From Bacillus sp. J33 (GTDB lineage: Bacteria > Bacillota > Bacilli > Bacillales > Cytobacillaceae): 64,000 nt of DNA. A program made the position numbers and the translations under genes. The notes beneath the pieces are model-generated. The model searched no databases, was not told the origin of the DNA, and saw only the letters and a program-made list of their open reading frames with translations. Positions within the stretch are counted from its first letter, which is position 1, and each line of letters begins with the position of its first letter. Location of the stretch: assembly GCF_000518885.1 (NCBI RefSeq), contig NZ_JAEL01000003.1, positions 87,992 through 151,991 on the forward strand, given 5' to 3'. Shown here in pieces: positions 35,618 to 44,033 of the stretch.

Positions 35618-36286
35618 ATGGTCCGCATTTTATACATAGAAGACGAAAGTGATATTGGCAGCTGGGTAAAGAATGATCTGGAGGAGAGAGGCTATGAAGT
35701 ATATTGGCTGAAGTCTGGGGAAGATGCAGAAAAATATGTGCCGGAGGCAGATATTGCAATATTGGATGTCATGCTGCCGGGGCTGGATGGTTTTTCGATT
35801 GGTAAGCGCATGAAAAAGGAGAAGAGTGATCTTCCGGTTTTGATGCTTTCAGCTCGGACGGCTGTGGAGGATAAGCTGGAGGGCCTTAGCTTTGCAGATG
35901 ATTATTTAACAAAGCCTTTTCAGCCGGATGAGCTGGCTGCGAGGATTGAGGTTCTGCTAAGGCGGTTCCAAAAGAACGATCAGGTGCTGGAGCTGCACCA
36001 CTTGAGCGTACATACCAAAGATTTGAGGATCATTAATCGGGATAATGGCAGCGAAATTCAGTTGACAGGAAAGCAGTATCAGCTGTTTCAGTATTTTATT
36101 CGCCATTTAAATCAGATATTAACAAAAGAGCAGCTCTATGAAGGTGTTTGGGGTGAGCAGTATTTGGAGGGGGATAAAACCTTAATGGTCCATATCCGCT
36201 ATCTTCGTGAAAAGATAGAAAAGAATCCATCCCGGCCAAAGGTTATAGAAACGATTCGCGGCATTGGCTACAGGGTGAAAAGATGA
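35618..36286 (+). CDS. OmpR-family response regulator
   Basis: A 222-residue regulator with a receiver domain (about 1-115: acidic pair in YIEDES, phospho-acceptor in AILDVMLPG, switch lysine in DYLTKPFQ) and a winged-helix DNA-binding domain (about 125-222: LTGKQYQLFQYFIRHLNQIL, then VHIRYLREKIEKNPSRPKVIETIRGIGYR). ATG 35618 follows GGGTGGAG. It overlaps the kinase gene by 4 nt, so the two form one operon. The signal is unknown. Confidence 0.93.
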   Translation: MVRILYIEDESDIGSWVKNDLEERGYEVYWLKSGEDAEKYVPEADIAILDVMLPGLDGFSIGKRMKKEKSDLPVLMLSARTAVEDKLEGLSFADDYLTKPFQPDELAARIEVLLRRFQKNDQVLELHHLSVHTKDLRIINRDNGSEIQLTGKQYQLFQYFIRHLNQILTKEQLYEGVWGEQYLEGDKTLMVHIRYLREKIEKNPSRPKVIETIRGIGYRVKR

Positions 36287-37653
36287 AAAAGTTTTTTCAA
36301 TCGCTGCAGGCGAAGTATATGGCGATTATCCTGACCGCTTTATTTCTTTTTCAAGCGGCTTATTTAATAGTTGCTTTTCTTGCAATGGGATTTGAGGAAG
36401 GCTTTCATGGAAATAAGGCTTCTGAGGAACAAAACGATCCGGGAAGAATTGAGGAGCGGTGGCATGCTGAAGCGGAGAGGCTTGAAAGTGGCTCAAGGAA
36501 AAGCATTAGCGAGCTTTTTTCTAAATGGAAAAAACAGTACCCTGATGCATCGATGTTTTGGATTGATGAAAATGGCCGCTTGCTGGAAGAATTGGATGTA
36601 AAAGAAGAGCTTCCGGCTGAATGGACAGCTGTGTATACAGCCAAGTTCATTAAAGAGCGTTATGGAGGAGAGCCGTTTACAGTGATCAGTTTCATTGGCG
36701 GTGATGAAAGAAACGGTTTTATTGTTCTTGAAATTCCCAGGAATTTGTTTAATCCGCCTTTAGTAAAAATATCAGAGAAATATGGATTATTTTTAGGATT
36801 GGGTTTGCTGCTGATTCTCTCCCTATTTATTATCGTTTCATTTTTATTCTTCCGGGGTATCCGCAAAAGGCTATTGCATTTACAAGAGGCGATGCAAAGA
36901 CGGGATCTGGACAATCTCCCAATCGGGATTGATGTACAAAAAAATGATGAAATCGGCCGGCTGGAACAGACATTTAATGAAATGGTCGATGAACTGAAGG
37001 AAAGCAAGCGTCGAGAAGAGGAAGAAGAGCAGCTGCGGAGGGAATTGATCGCCAACCTGTCTCATGATCTGCGGACCCCTTTGACAAAGATTAATGCACA
37101 AACGTATTCGATTGCAAAAGAAAATCTGTCACTGGAAGGAAGGCAGGCTGTCATAGCATTGGAGACTTCGATTGTAAATATTGATAGGTTAATTGAAAAC
37201 CTGATGTCTTACACGCTGTTAATGGCGAGCAAGCATAAGCTTGATCTGCAGGAGATGGACGCTGTCCGCTTTGTCCGCGAAAGTTTGGCTTCCTGGTATC
37301 CGGTTTTTGAAAAAGAAGGGTTTAAAATCATGATTGATATAGAGCCCTTTGAGCAGAAATGGCAAGCCGATCCGATATGGCTGGGGCGCATTATGGACAA
37401 TCTTCTGCAAAATGTGCTTCGCCATGCCAAGGAAGGCCAGTATCTTGGGGTGAGAACCGAATCGACGGATGAATATGACGCAATCGTCTTTATCGACCAT
37501 GGGAAAGGCATGAATAACAGCTCTGAGGAAAAAGGGGCTGGAATCGGCTTATCCATCGTCGATATGATGGTGAAGGGCATGAAGCTGGATTGGGAGATAG
37601 AGTCTGGTATAGAAGGGACAAAGGTTAAAATTGTACGGTTAAAGGGGTGCTGA
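36283..37653 (+). CDS. EnvZ/HAMP-type sensor histidine kinase
   Basis: A 456-residue kinase: membrane helix (about 12-34), an extracellular region of about 130 residues without recognised domain, second helix (about 168-190), HAMP linker (about 192-245), dimerisation helix with LIANLSHDLRTPLTKI (phosphorylated histidine) and an ATPase domain (IMDNLLQNVLRHA, DHGKGMN, GAGIGLSIVDMMV). The ATPase domain is short but its N, G1 and G2 boxes are visible. Start ATG overlaps the regulator stop codon. No dedicated target gene, such as an ABC transporter, follows. Confidence 0.92.
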   Translation: MKKFFQSLQAKYMAIILTALFLFQAAYLIVAFLAMGFEEGFHGNKASEEQNDPGRIEERWHAEAERLESGSRKSISELFSKWKKQYPDASMFWIDENGRLLEELDVKEELPAEWTAVYTAKFIKERYGGEPFTVISFIGGDERNGFIVLEIPRNLFNPPLVKISEKYGLFLGLGLLLILSLFIIVSFLFFRGIRKRLLHLQEAMQRRDLDNLPIGIDVQKNDEIGRLEQTFNEMVDELKESKRREEEEEQLRRELIANLSHDLRTPLTKINAQTYSIAKENLSLEGRQAVIALETSIVNIDRLIENLMSYTLLMASKHKLDLQEMDAVRFVRESLASWYPVFEKEGFKIMIDIEPFEQKWQADPIWLGRIMDNLLQNVLRHAKEGQYLGVRTESTDEYDAIVFIDHGKGMNNSSEEKGAGIGLSIVDMMVKGMKLDWEIESGIEGTKVKIVRLKGC

Positions 37654-37803
37654 TTCATTGCTTTCATTTTCATCATTTACCTGTTCGATTTTGCGAAATT
37701 TAGAAAGCAGAATGACGATTATTGGTTTGCTGGAGGAGATGAATAAGTAAAACATGAAGTAGTATTACGCAAGCTGATAACTATTTATAGAAATCTTAAA
37801 AAA

Positions 37804-37834
37804 GAAAGCCTTTCCGCAGCGGATTGGCTTTTTT
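37804..37834 (+). terminator. Terminator of the two-component operon
   Basis: AAAGCCTTTCCG pairs with CGGATTGGCTTT (wobbles and a mismatch), followed by T residues. The 37654-37957 gap holds no supported gene. Confidence 0.7.
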
Positions 37835-37957
37835 GCGTAAATGGATACTGGGATATTCATTCCTCTCTTAAAATTTTTGTACAAGATATCTATGCACATT
37901 TTAATAGCGGGAATGATAAAAATTCAAATAACAAAAAGGGCAAAAAGCCAGAGAAGA

Positions 37958-39292
37958 TTAGCCTTTTACCTCTTTTAAAACGTTATCCAGGCTTTCCTTG
38001 GCACTATTAATCATTCTTTCATACATACCAAGTATGGCCTGGCCATAATTCGTGCCTGGCACAGCCCATTTTCCGTTTAAACCAACCCATGTTGGAGCAG
38101 AGCCCCTTTCTACAAGATCAAAACGCGGATCTACAAGTGGATATCCGTCAGGCAATGGTTTAGCAGATGCATAGGCATATAAATGCTGCAAATGGGCAAG
38201 CACACCTTCCCTTGGTGTTTTAAAGCTTGCGCCCGGGTTATCCGGACCTGTTGCGCCTAACCCGCAAAAATTGTTCTGCTCAGGCTTCACAACACCCGTG
38301 AATCGGAGATAGTCTGTTTCATGCATGGCCTGTGCAAAGGCAATGTCACCCCTGATTCCATAATATTCTCCAAACGTTAAATAATACATCCCTAACTCCA
38401 GCGCTTCTGGATTGACGTTTTTTACAAATAGATTCATATGTTCCGGGGAGAGAAAAGTCTGGCCCGAAATGGAGTATCCTTCCTGACTTGCTGTACCTTC
38501 AGAAATAATATAGGCATCACTAATTCCTGCCCTTTTAACATCCTGCAGGCGTTTTTCTGCATTATCCCGGCTCGAAAATGCTCCTGCTTGTACCCTGTAC
38601 CAGATGGAACCTGAGATAGATACGGTATCTACAAACGATTCAATCCCTTTGGACCGAAGGAAAGTAACACGCTCATCCGCATTAGCTCTTGATTTGAACG
38701 ACCCGGCAATGACTTTATATACTGTGCCAGGCTCCTCCTGCTGTTTGCGCCTAAGATTAAATGCTTTTGCTATTCCATTTGCATGACCTTGTGCGACATT
38801 TTGGCGCCATGATGATTGTTTCATCAGTGCTGCATCCTGTGCATTATCAATAAAGCCATTTTCTGATAAAAGGGCAGGCATCGCGGTTTCACGAAGAACA
38901 TGGAAATTGGCCTTCTTTTTGCCCCGGTCTGGCAGCTGATTTAATTTGATTACCTCTGCATGGATGATATCCCGATATCTTGCGGTTGCTGAAGAGTCGG
39001 ATAAGCTTGAATGGATATAATCTTCGTATCCTCTCGCGGATCCATTGAAAGCATTACAGTGAATCGACAAATAAAAATCGGCTCCCCAAGCATTCGCTTC
39101 ATTTGTCCGCTGGCTTAAGCTCTTGGCCGTATCCGCTGTTCGGCTCATCCTTACTTCAACATTTTCATATTGAGAAGTTAAGATTGAACGTATTTTAAGA
39201 GCAATATCTAAAGTAATATTCTTTTCCATCAATCCATTGCCCTGGGCACCTGGGTCTGAGCCGCCATGACCAGGATCTAAATAAAGCTTCAT
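37958..39292 (-). CDS. Spore-type N-acetylmuramoyl-L-alanine amidase with SPOR and glucosaminidase-like domains
   Basis: A 444-residue cell-wall hydrolase with three parts. Residues about 1-180 are an amidase_3 domain with zinc ligands in LDPGHGGSDPGAQG, NGLMEKN, YLSIHCNAF and LLSENGFI. About 190-270 are two short SPOR-type peptidoglycan-binding repeats (VYKVIAGSFKSRANADER, WYRVQAGAFSSRDNAEKR). About 285-440 resemble the LytG/glucosaminidase fold (FAQAMHETDYLRFTG, NNFCGLGATG). There is no signal peptide, as in CwlC-type enzymes that act on the mother-cell wall after lysis. ATG 39292 follows AAGGTGAG. Confidence 0.88.
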   Translation of the reverse strand: MKLYLDPGHGGSDPGAQGNGLMEKNITLDIALKIRSILTSQYENVEVRMSRTADTAKSLSQRTNEANAWGADFYLSIHCNAFNGSARGYEDYIHSSLSDSSATARYRDIIHAEVIKLNQLPDRGKKKANFHVLRETAMPALLSENGFIDNAQDAALMKQSSWRQNVAQGHANGIAKAFNLRRKQQEEPGTVYKVIAGSFKSRANADERVTFLRSKGIESFVDTVSISGSIWYRVQAGAFSSRDNAEKRLQDVKRAGISDAYIISEGTASQEGYSISGQTFLSPEHMNLFVKNVNPEALELGMYYLTFGEYYGIRGDIAFAQAMHETDYLRFTGVVKPEQNNFCGLGATGPDNPGASFKTPREGVLAHLQHLYAYASAKPLPDGYPLVDPRFDLVERGSAPTWVGLNGKWAVPGTNYGQAILGMYERMINSAKESLDNVLKEVKG

Positions 39293-39498
39293 CAATACTC
39301 ACCTTTCTTCTATTAAATTTATCTTCTTTACATGTATATGGAATAAATTCAATTTTGTATAGGACAGGTTCAATACTTTCTGCATATTTTAGGATATTTA
39401 TCATTATCCTTTTCAAAAGAATCTGTCATATATACAGGTTATACCCTAAAAATAACATTTTACTTATTGCCAGGGCCTTCCATCTTATGATAAGATAA

Positions 39499-39510
39499 GA
39501 ACAAACGTTC
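39499..39510 (+). promoter_or_regulatory. LexA/DinR-type SOS box
   Basis: GAACAAACGTTC is an exact GAAC-N4-GTTC core; the extended CGAAC-N4-GTTCG consensus is matched on the right only. It is followed within 16 nt by TTGGAGGTGGCATG, a ribosome site and start codon. Confidence 0.55.
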
Positions 39511-39525
39511 GGTTTTGGAGGTGGC

Positions 39526-39597
39526 ATGATATCAATAAATAGTGAAATAGAAAGAGACAGCCCAACGCAGTTTATATCTTCTCTATCATCCAATTAA
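39526..39597 (+). CDS. Possible 23-residue peptide behind the SOS box
   Basis: ATG 39526 with GGAGG 5 nt upstream opens a 23-codon frame (MISINSEIERDSPTQFISSL, then SSN). No homologue is recognised. It could be a real damage-induced micropeptide, or the residue of a lost SOS gene whose promoter and ribosome site survive. Confidence 0.3.
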   Translation: MISINSEIERDSPTQFISSLSSN

Positions 39598-39708
39598 AAT
39601 AAAACTTAATTTATTACAAAAATATTTTAATATATTGAAACTTGTACACTTTCGTTTATCAGCTACATATATATATCTTGAAAATACTTCCGAAGGAGGA
39701 TAAAAAAG

Positions 39709-40701
39709 ATGACGCAAAAAAAGGTTAAATTGATACCTTATACCGTTCAGTCGATTGCAGAAAGCACAAATGAAACACCAGAGGGGATTCAATTGGTACA
39801 GGCCCCTGCCATATGGGAGAAAAGCAATCAAGGTGAAGGCATTGTCATTGCGGTCATTGATACCGGTGCTGACACCGATCACCCGGATCTTAAGGATCGA
39901 ATAATTGGCGGAAGGAATTTTACAACAGATCATAATGGCGACATTTCCAATTTTGAAGACAATAACGGTCATGGCACACATGTATCAGGGACCATTGCAG
40001 CAAGCCTTAATAATAACGGTGTTGTAGGGGTTGCTCCGAAATCTCAAATTTTATGTTTAAAGGCATTAACAGGAGAAGGTTCTGGTAATTATGAATGGAT
40101 TATAAATGCCATAAAATATGCTGTTGAATGGCGCGGTCCTAAAAATGAACGGGTTCGAGTAATTAGCATGTCACTAGGCGGTCCGCATGATGTACCTGAA
40201 TTGCATAATGCAATTCAAAATGCAGTTAATCAGGATGTATCCGTTGTAGTTGCTGCTGGAAATGAGGGGGACGGCCAAGAGGATACATTTGAGTATGCCT
40301 ATCCTGGTGCTTATAACGAAGTCATTTCTGTCGGTGCTGTGAGTATGGACTTAAAGCTTGCTCCATTTACGAATACAAATAATGAAGTAGATCTTGTAGC
40401 GCCAGGTGTAAATGTCCTATCAACGTATCCGGATAATAAATTTGCAAAACTGTCCGGAACCTCCATGGCCGCTCCGCATACAGCAGGAGCTTTAGCCTTA
40501 ATTATCAATTTAAGTGAAAAAGAGTTTGGCCGACCCCTAATGGAAGCAGAGGTCTATGCCCAGCTTATCAGGCGCACCCTGCCGCTTAATTACCGGAAAA
40601 GCGCTGAAGGGAACGGCTTTCTCTTACTGAACTTAGTTGAACAATTAAATGATAGGATCAATGCTCCCAGTATGGATGGGGATAATAAACAGCCAAAATA
40701 A
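39709..40701 (+). CDS. Intracellular subtilisin-like serine protease
   Basis: A 330-residue S8 protease with the full catalytic triad: Asp in [13 protein letters not shown], His in [13 protein letters not shown], Ser in [16 protein letters not shown], and the oxyanion Asn in [10 protein letters not shown]. There is no signal peptide. The N terminus carries [11 protein letters not shown], the LIPY-type extension that in intracellular subtilisins (IspA group) blocks the active site until it is cleaved. It is expected to degrade cytoplasmic protein in stationary phase and sporulation. AAGGAGGA ribosome site 9 nt before ATG. Confidence 0.93.
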   Translation: MTQKKVKLIPYTVQSIAESTNETPEGIQLVQAPAIWEKSNQGEGIVIAVIDTGADTDHPDLKDRIIGGRNFTTDHNGDISNFEDNNGHGTHVSGTIAASLNNNGVVGVAPKSQILCLKALTGEGSGNYEWIINAIKYAVEWRGPKNERVRVISMSLGGPHDVPELHNAIQNAVNQDVSVVVAAGNEGDGQEDTFEYAYPGAYNEVISVGAVSMDLKLAPFTNTNNEVDLVAPGVNVLSTYPDNKFAKLSGTSMAAPHTAGALALIINLSEKEFGRPLMEAEVYAQLIRRTLPLNYRKSAEGNGFLLLNLVEQLNDRINAPSMDGDNKQPK

Positions 40702-40800
40702 CTAGATTGCAAGAGAGCGGAAGTGGACTATTCCTGCATATCGGATAATAACTGTTGCCTCAAGCAACGGACAGGCAATTGTTCTCAGTCCATTATCTTA

Positions 40801-41006
40801 TATAAAGGCTGTGTTAAAGCTGATTGTAGATTCTAAGCACCCTGTTGAATGGCGCGGAAGGTGCTAATCCTGCGAAAATGCTAACGCATTTTCTTATGAC
40901 GAGGTGTTCATTTGAGTAAGCTTATTCAATGTCATGCGGGAGACTCCCGGACAGCCCGCTGACAGCTTGAGCTCCTGGAGCAGAAGTTTTACAGAGCATA
41001 TATAAA
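40801..41006. repeat. MITE-like dispersed repeat, copy B
   Basis: This is a shorter relative of the 656-913 element: TATAAAGGCTGTGTTAAAG at the left and TTTTACAGAGCATATAAA at the right, with the shared internal blocks between (CACCCTGTTGAA, CGGAAGGTGCTAA, GCGAAAATGCTAACGCATT, GAGGTGTTCATT, AAGCTTATTCAATGTC). It ends 24 nt before the start of the nuclease gene. The 40702-40800 stretch before it holds no gene. Confidence 0.75.
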
Positions 41007-41030
41007 AAAGAAAGGAGATAGGAAAGCATC

Positions 41031-41951
41031 ATGGAGGATATGCAAGGGAAAGCAACAAATGAACGTGAAGATTTAAAAGCTACATTACTGGCGCTAAAGG
41101 ATTACAAAAAGAAGATTGAAAAAAATGCAAAAGATTATTATGACGAAGAAGAGGATTCTCGGATCGTCAATGACTATTATCAGAACATTGATTTTAATGA
41201 AGAGGACAAAACAGAATTATATAAACAGCTAAATCAATTAATTACGAATACACATGAAAATCAGCTCCCTTATAACGCCAAAACCCGTGATTATCTCTAT
41301 TCCACCGTTGACCTCCATATGGACGGGACCCTCAAGAGCATCTATTCAGGAAAACAAAAGGATCCTGAACAAGTCATAAAAGAAGATCACGACACCGATC
41401 AAAAGAGAAAAGAAGGGTATGACAAGCTGTTAAAAAGGAATCCCAAAAACAAGGATGATTGGATGAAAGCTGCGGCAGCCATTGAAAGTGAAAATATGTA
41501 TAATTGTGAACATGTCGTCCCTCAATCCTGGTTTGATAAGGAAAATCCAATGAGAGGCGACTTGCATCATCTATTTACATGTGAAAAAGATTGTAATTCT
41601 ACTAGATCCAATTATCCTTATTTTGATTTCGCTGACTATTCTCCCAAAATGGAGACAGAAGCGATTAAAACACATTGCGGGAAATACGAAGAGGGAAAGT
41701 TTGAGCCCGAAAGCGGAAAAGGTGCAGCTGCCAGGGCGACATTGTATTTTTTGTTGAGATATCCGGGAGAAATTACCCGCTACAGCGGTAAAGACATTCA
41801 AATGCTGCTAAATTGGCATCGACATTATAAGGTATCCATTTATGAAAAACATCGAAACAAAGAGATCTTCCTTATTCAAAAAAATAGAAATCCTCTCGTC
41901 GATTTTCCGCAACACGCTGACAAAATCGATTTTATGTCCGGCTTATCTTAG
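41031..41951 (+). CDS. Endonuclease I / Bsn-like nuclease, without signal peptide
   Basis: A 306-residue protein. The N-terminal 100 residues are charged and helical; the C-terminal 200 match the endonuclease I family: YNCEHVVPQSWFDKENPMRGDLHHL, then CNSTRSNYPYFDF, carrying the His-Glu-His-type metal site and the conserved Asn. Known Bacillus members (Bsn, YurI) are secreted RNases or DNases, but here no signal peptide is visible, and the gene follows an intracellular protease. It may act inside the mother cell or after lysis. AAGGAGA lies 13 nt before ATG, slightly far. A MITE-like repeat sits immediately upstream. Confidence 0.85.
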   Translation: MEDMQGKATNEREDLKATLLALKDYKKKIEKNAKDYYDEEEDSRIVNDYYQNIDFNEEDKTELYKQLNQLITNTHENQLPYNAKTRDYLYSTVDLHMDGTLKSIYSGKQKDPEQVIKEDHDTDQKRKEGYDKLLKRNPKNKDDWMKAAAAIESENMYNCEHVVPQSWFDKENPMRGDLHHLFTCEKDCNSTRSNYPYFDFADYSPKMETEAIKTHCGKYEEGKFEPESGKGAAARATLYFLLRYPGEITRYSGKDIQMLLNWHRHYKVSIYEKHRNKEIFLIQKNRNPLVDFPQHADKIDFMSGLS

Positions 41952-42124
41952 AAGGGGAGCATCGCTGTCATCTTCCTTCTTCTCATTTATTGGATTTAAC
42001 TTTTCCTCTTTCCAACTTTCTTATGGGGAATAGCCGGTTGTTTTATTTCACTTTCGACTGCCAACTGAATCCAGCCATCTTATGAGAAATTGGTTCAAAT
42101 ATTTATAATAAAGGTTAATTTAAA

Positions 42125-42152
42125 GTCCTGTACGATATACAGGATTTTTTTT
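42125..42152 (+). terminator. Terminator downstream of the nuclease gene
   Basis: TCCTGTA pairs perfectly with TACAGGA, followed by eight T. Confidence 0.8.
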
Positions 42153-42224
42153 GTTCCGCAATCGAACCAGCTTGTGGAGTGAATGAATCCTAATTCCTTA
42201 ATAGCAGAGCGGCTATACACACTA

Positions 42225-42253
42225 TTGACAGTTTAAGTAAAAAGAGTTATTCT
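42225..42253 (+). promoter_or_regulatory. SigA-type promoter of the TetR/membrane-protein pair
   Basis: TTGACA (42225-42230), 17-nt spacer, TATTCT (42248-42253). The operator begins 4 nt after the -10. Confidence 0.8.
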
Positions 42254-42256
42254 GTG

Positions 42257-42286
42257 TAGACCACACAGTCTAGACTTTGTGGTCTA
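42257..42286 (+). promoter_or_regulatory. 30-bp palindromic operator
   Basis: Outer arms TAGACCACA and TGTGGTCTA flank a central AGTCTAGACT, itself a palindrome; the whole 30 bp is symmetric except one base pair. Each half resembles a GAC-N6-GTC site, so two TetR dimers could bind side by side over the transcription start. Confidence 0.8.
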
Positions 42287-42335
42287 TAAAAATGAACCAG
42301 TAGGTATATAAAAAAATCAGGAGGTATATAAAAAA

Positions 42336-42953
42336 TTGAAGGAAAAATCATTTGAAAGAAAGGCTCAATTATTTGAAGCAGCATTAGATGAATTTATAAC
42401 AAAAAATTTTGAAGACGCATCTTTAAATCACATTTTAAAAAATGCAGGTATTAGTAAGGGTACTTTTTATTATCATTTTCAGGATAAACAAGCACTTTAT
42501 TTATTTGTCTTGGAGTCTTCTGCTAAAACCAAATGGGAATATGTGAGTAACAGGACTAAAGAATATATAGAAGACTATGTGGAAAAGGACATTTTTGAAA
42601 AGTTTAAGTTACAGGCAAGAATTGGTGTAGAATTTGCTGCAGCTTTCCCAAAGTATTACCAATTAAGCAAGATGTTCATGAGAGAAAAGGGCAACAAAAT
42701 ATACGAAGCGGCAAAAGATATGTTAGGAAATAGTACAGAAAAATTGCTTGAAGAAATGATAAAGGAAGCAATAAAAAATAAAAACTTCAAAGAGGAATTT
42801 TCTGAGGATTTTCTTGTAAGAACGATAAGTTACCTGTTTGTTCATTTTGATGAAATTTTTTATAGGGAAGAAGATTTTGAACTTCAAAAAATGTTAAAGA
42901 ACCTTGATTATTACGTTGATTTTATGCGCGGAGGATTAGGAAGAAATGAATGA
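42336..42953 (+). CDS. TetR-family repressor
   Basis: A 205-residue TetR regulator. The DNA-binding domain is at residues about 5-55 (FEDASLNHILKNAGISKGTFYYHFQDKQALYLFVLE); the rest is a helical ligand domain. It starts at TTG, 10 nt after AGGAGG. It overlaps the next gene by 8 nt. The promoter and the 30-bp palindrome directly upstream imply autorepression together with the membrane protein. Confidence 0.92.
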   Translation: MKEKSFERKAQLFEAALDEFITKNFEDASLNHILKNAGISKGTFYYHFQDKQALYLFVLESSAKTKWEYVSNRTKEYIEDYVEKDIFEKFKLQARIGVEFAAAFPKYYQLSKMFMREKGNKIYEAAKDMLGNSTEKLLEEMIKEAIKNKNFKEEFSEDFLVRTISYLFVHFDEIFYREEDFELQKMLKNLDYYVDFMRGGLGRNE

Positions 42954-43551
42954 CATGAAAAGAAAAATCAAACAATATGATAAAACTGTTGCTGTGATTT
43001 TTGGAGTGCTTACTATTTTATTCCTTATTTTAGCATTCACTAATAAAAGTTTTTTTGAGTGGGCATATGAACGGCATCAAAATCAATTAAGCTGGTATAT
43101 AAGACCATTGTTTCTTATTCCTTTTTGCTATTTTGCATACAAAAAGAGTGTGGCTGGTATTTTAGGAACAATTTTTTTGCTGCTAACTAGCATGTTCTGG
43201 TTTCCAAAGCCTGATATTATTAGCGAACAAGTAAAGCAATTCTTAGATATGGAAAAAGACTATTTAAATGGTGATTGGGGATTTGCCAAAATATTGATGA
43301 CATCTCTTATACCCATTTCATTCATTGCTTTAGGAGTGGCTTTCTGGAAGCGTAGTTTATGGTTTGGTTTATCTGTAGTGGTTTTTATGGCTGTAGGAAA
43401 AATGATTTGGAGTGTTGCATTTGGCGGAGAAGCAGGGAAATCAATCTTTGTCCCTGCAATCATTGGGTTAGTAATTTGTATCAGCTTAATTTATATAGGG
43501 TTTAGGAAACTTGAAGAAAAGAAAAGAGAGAGTAAAGTCGCTCAATCTTAA
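42946..43551 (+). CDS. Integral membrane protein controlled by the TetR repressor
   Basis: A 201-residue protein with about six hydrophobic segments (near 15-33, 46-62, 66-84, 117-135, 142-158 and 166-186), a charged linker near 88-110 and a basic tail. Its start lies within the end of the tetR gene (overlap 8 nt), so the two are co-translated. No transporter family is recognised. By analogy with other TetR pairs it may export or respond to a membrane-active compound; that is inference only. Confidence 0.8.
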   Translation: MNDMKRKIKQYDKTVAVIFGVLTILFLILAFTNKSFFEWAYERHQNQLSWYIRPLFLIPFCYFAYKKSVAGILGTIFLLLTSMFWFPKPDIISEQVKQFLDMEKDYLNGDWGFAKILMTSLIPISFIALGVAFWKRSLWFGLSVVVFMAVGKMIWSVAFGGEAGKSIFVPAIIGLVICISLIYIGFRKLEEKKRESKVAQS

Positions 43552-43658
43552 TTAAAGTGATATAAAGTGAGTTCACTCCATTTATAGAAGAAGCTGCTGT
43601 AAAAGCAACTCATTGGATATCTAACCTAGAGTCTTTAATACTATCTTCAACAATCAGG

Positions 43659-43687
43659 CACTTTTCTGAAATTGGAAAGTGTTTTCT
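43659..43687 (+). terminator. Probable terminator of the TetR operon
   Basis: CACTTTTC pairs with GGAAAGTG-type sequence (one mismatch), followed by TTTTC. Between 43552 and 44033 no further gene is supported. Confidence 0.6.
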
Positions 43688-44033
43688 TTATGTAAAGGGC
43701 CAGATTGGTAATTACCGAAGATGTGGAATTATCCCTGAAAAAAGGAGGCTTAATCATGTTCTGCACTGGCATCTAAATATCGGATTAAATCCAAATGTCA
43801 TTTTCTTCATGCTTCAAGCCCCTTTTTAAGTAACAAAACCGTTTCCATTAGGGAGATGCTGGACCACCTATCAAATATTCCTTAAGTAAATAAGTCCCTG
43901 TCTTCGTTGTCTTCGTATGACTAATTCATCAATAATTGGATGGTCTGGAGAAATTTCCTATATTAGTTAAGTTGAGTAATAAGAACTACTAATGGAGGGA
44001 ATTATAGCCTTAAGAAGTGACAAGGAGGGAAAT

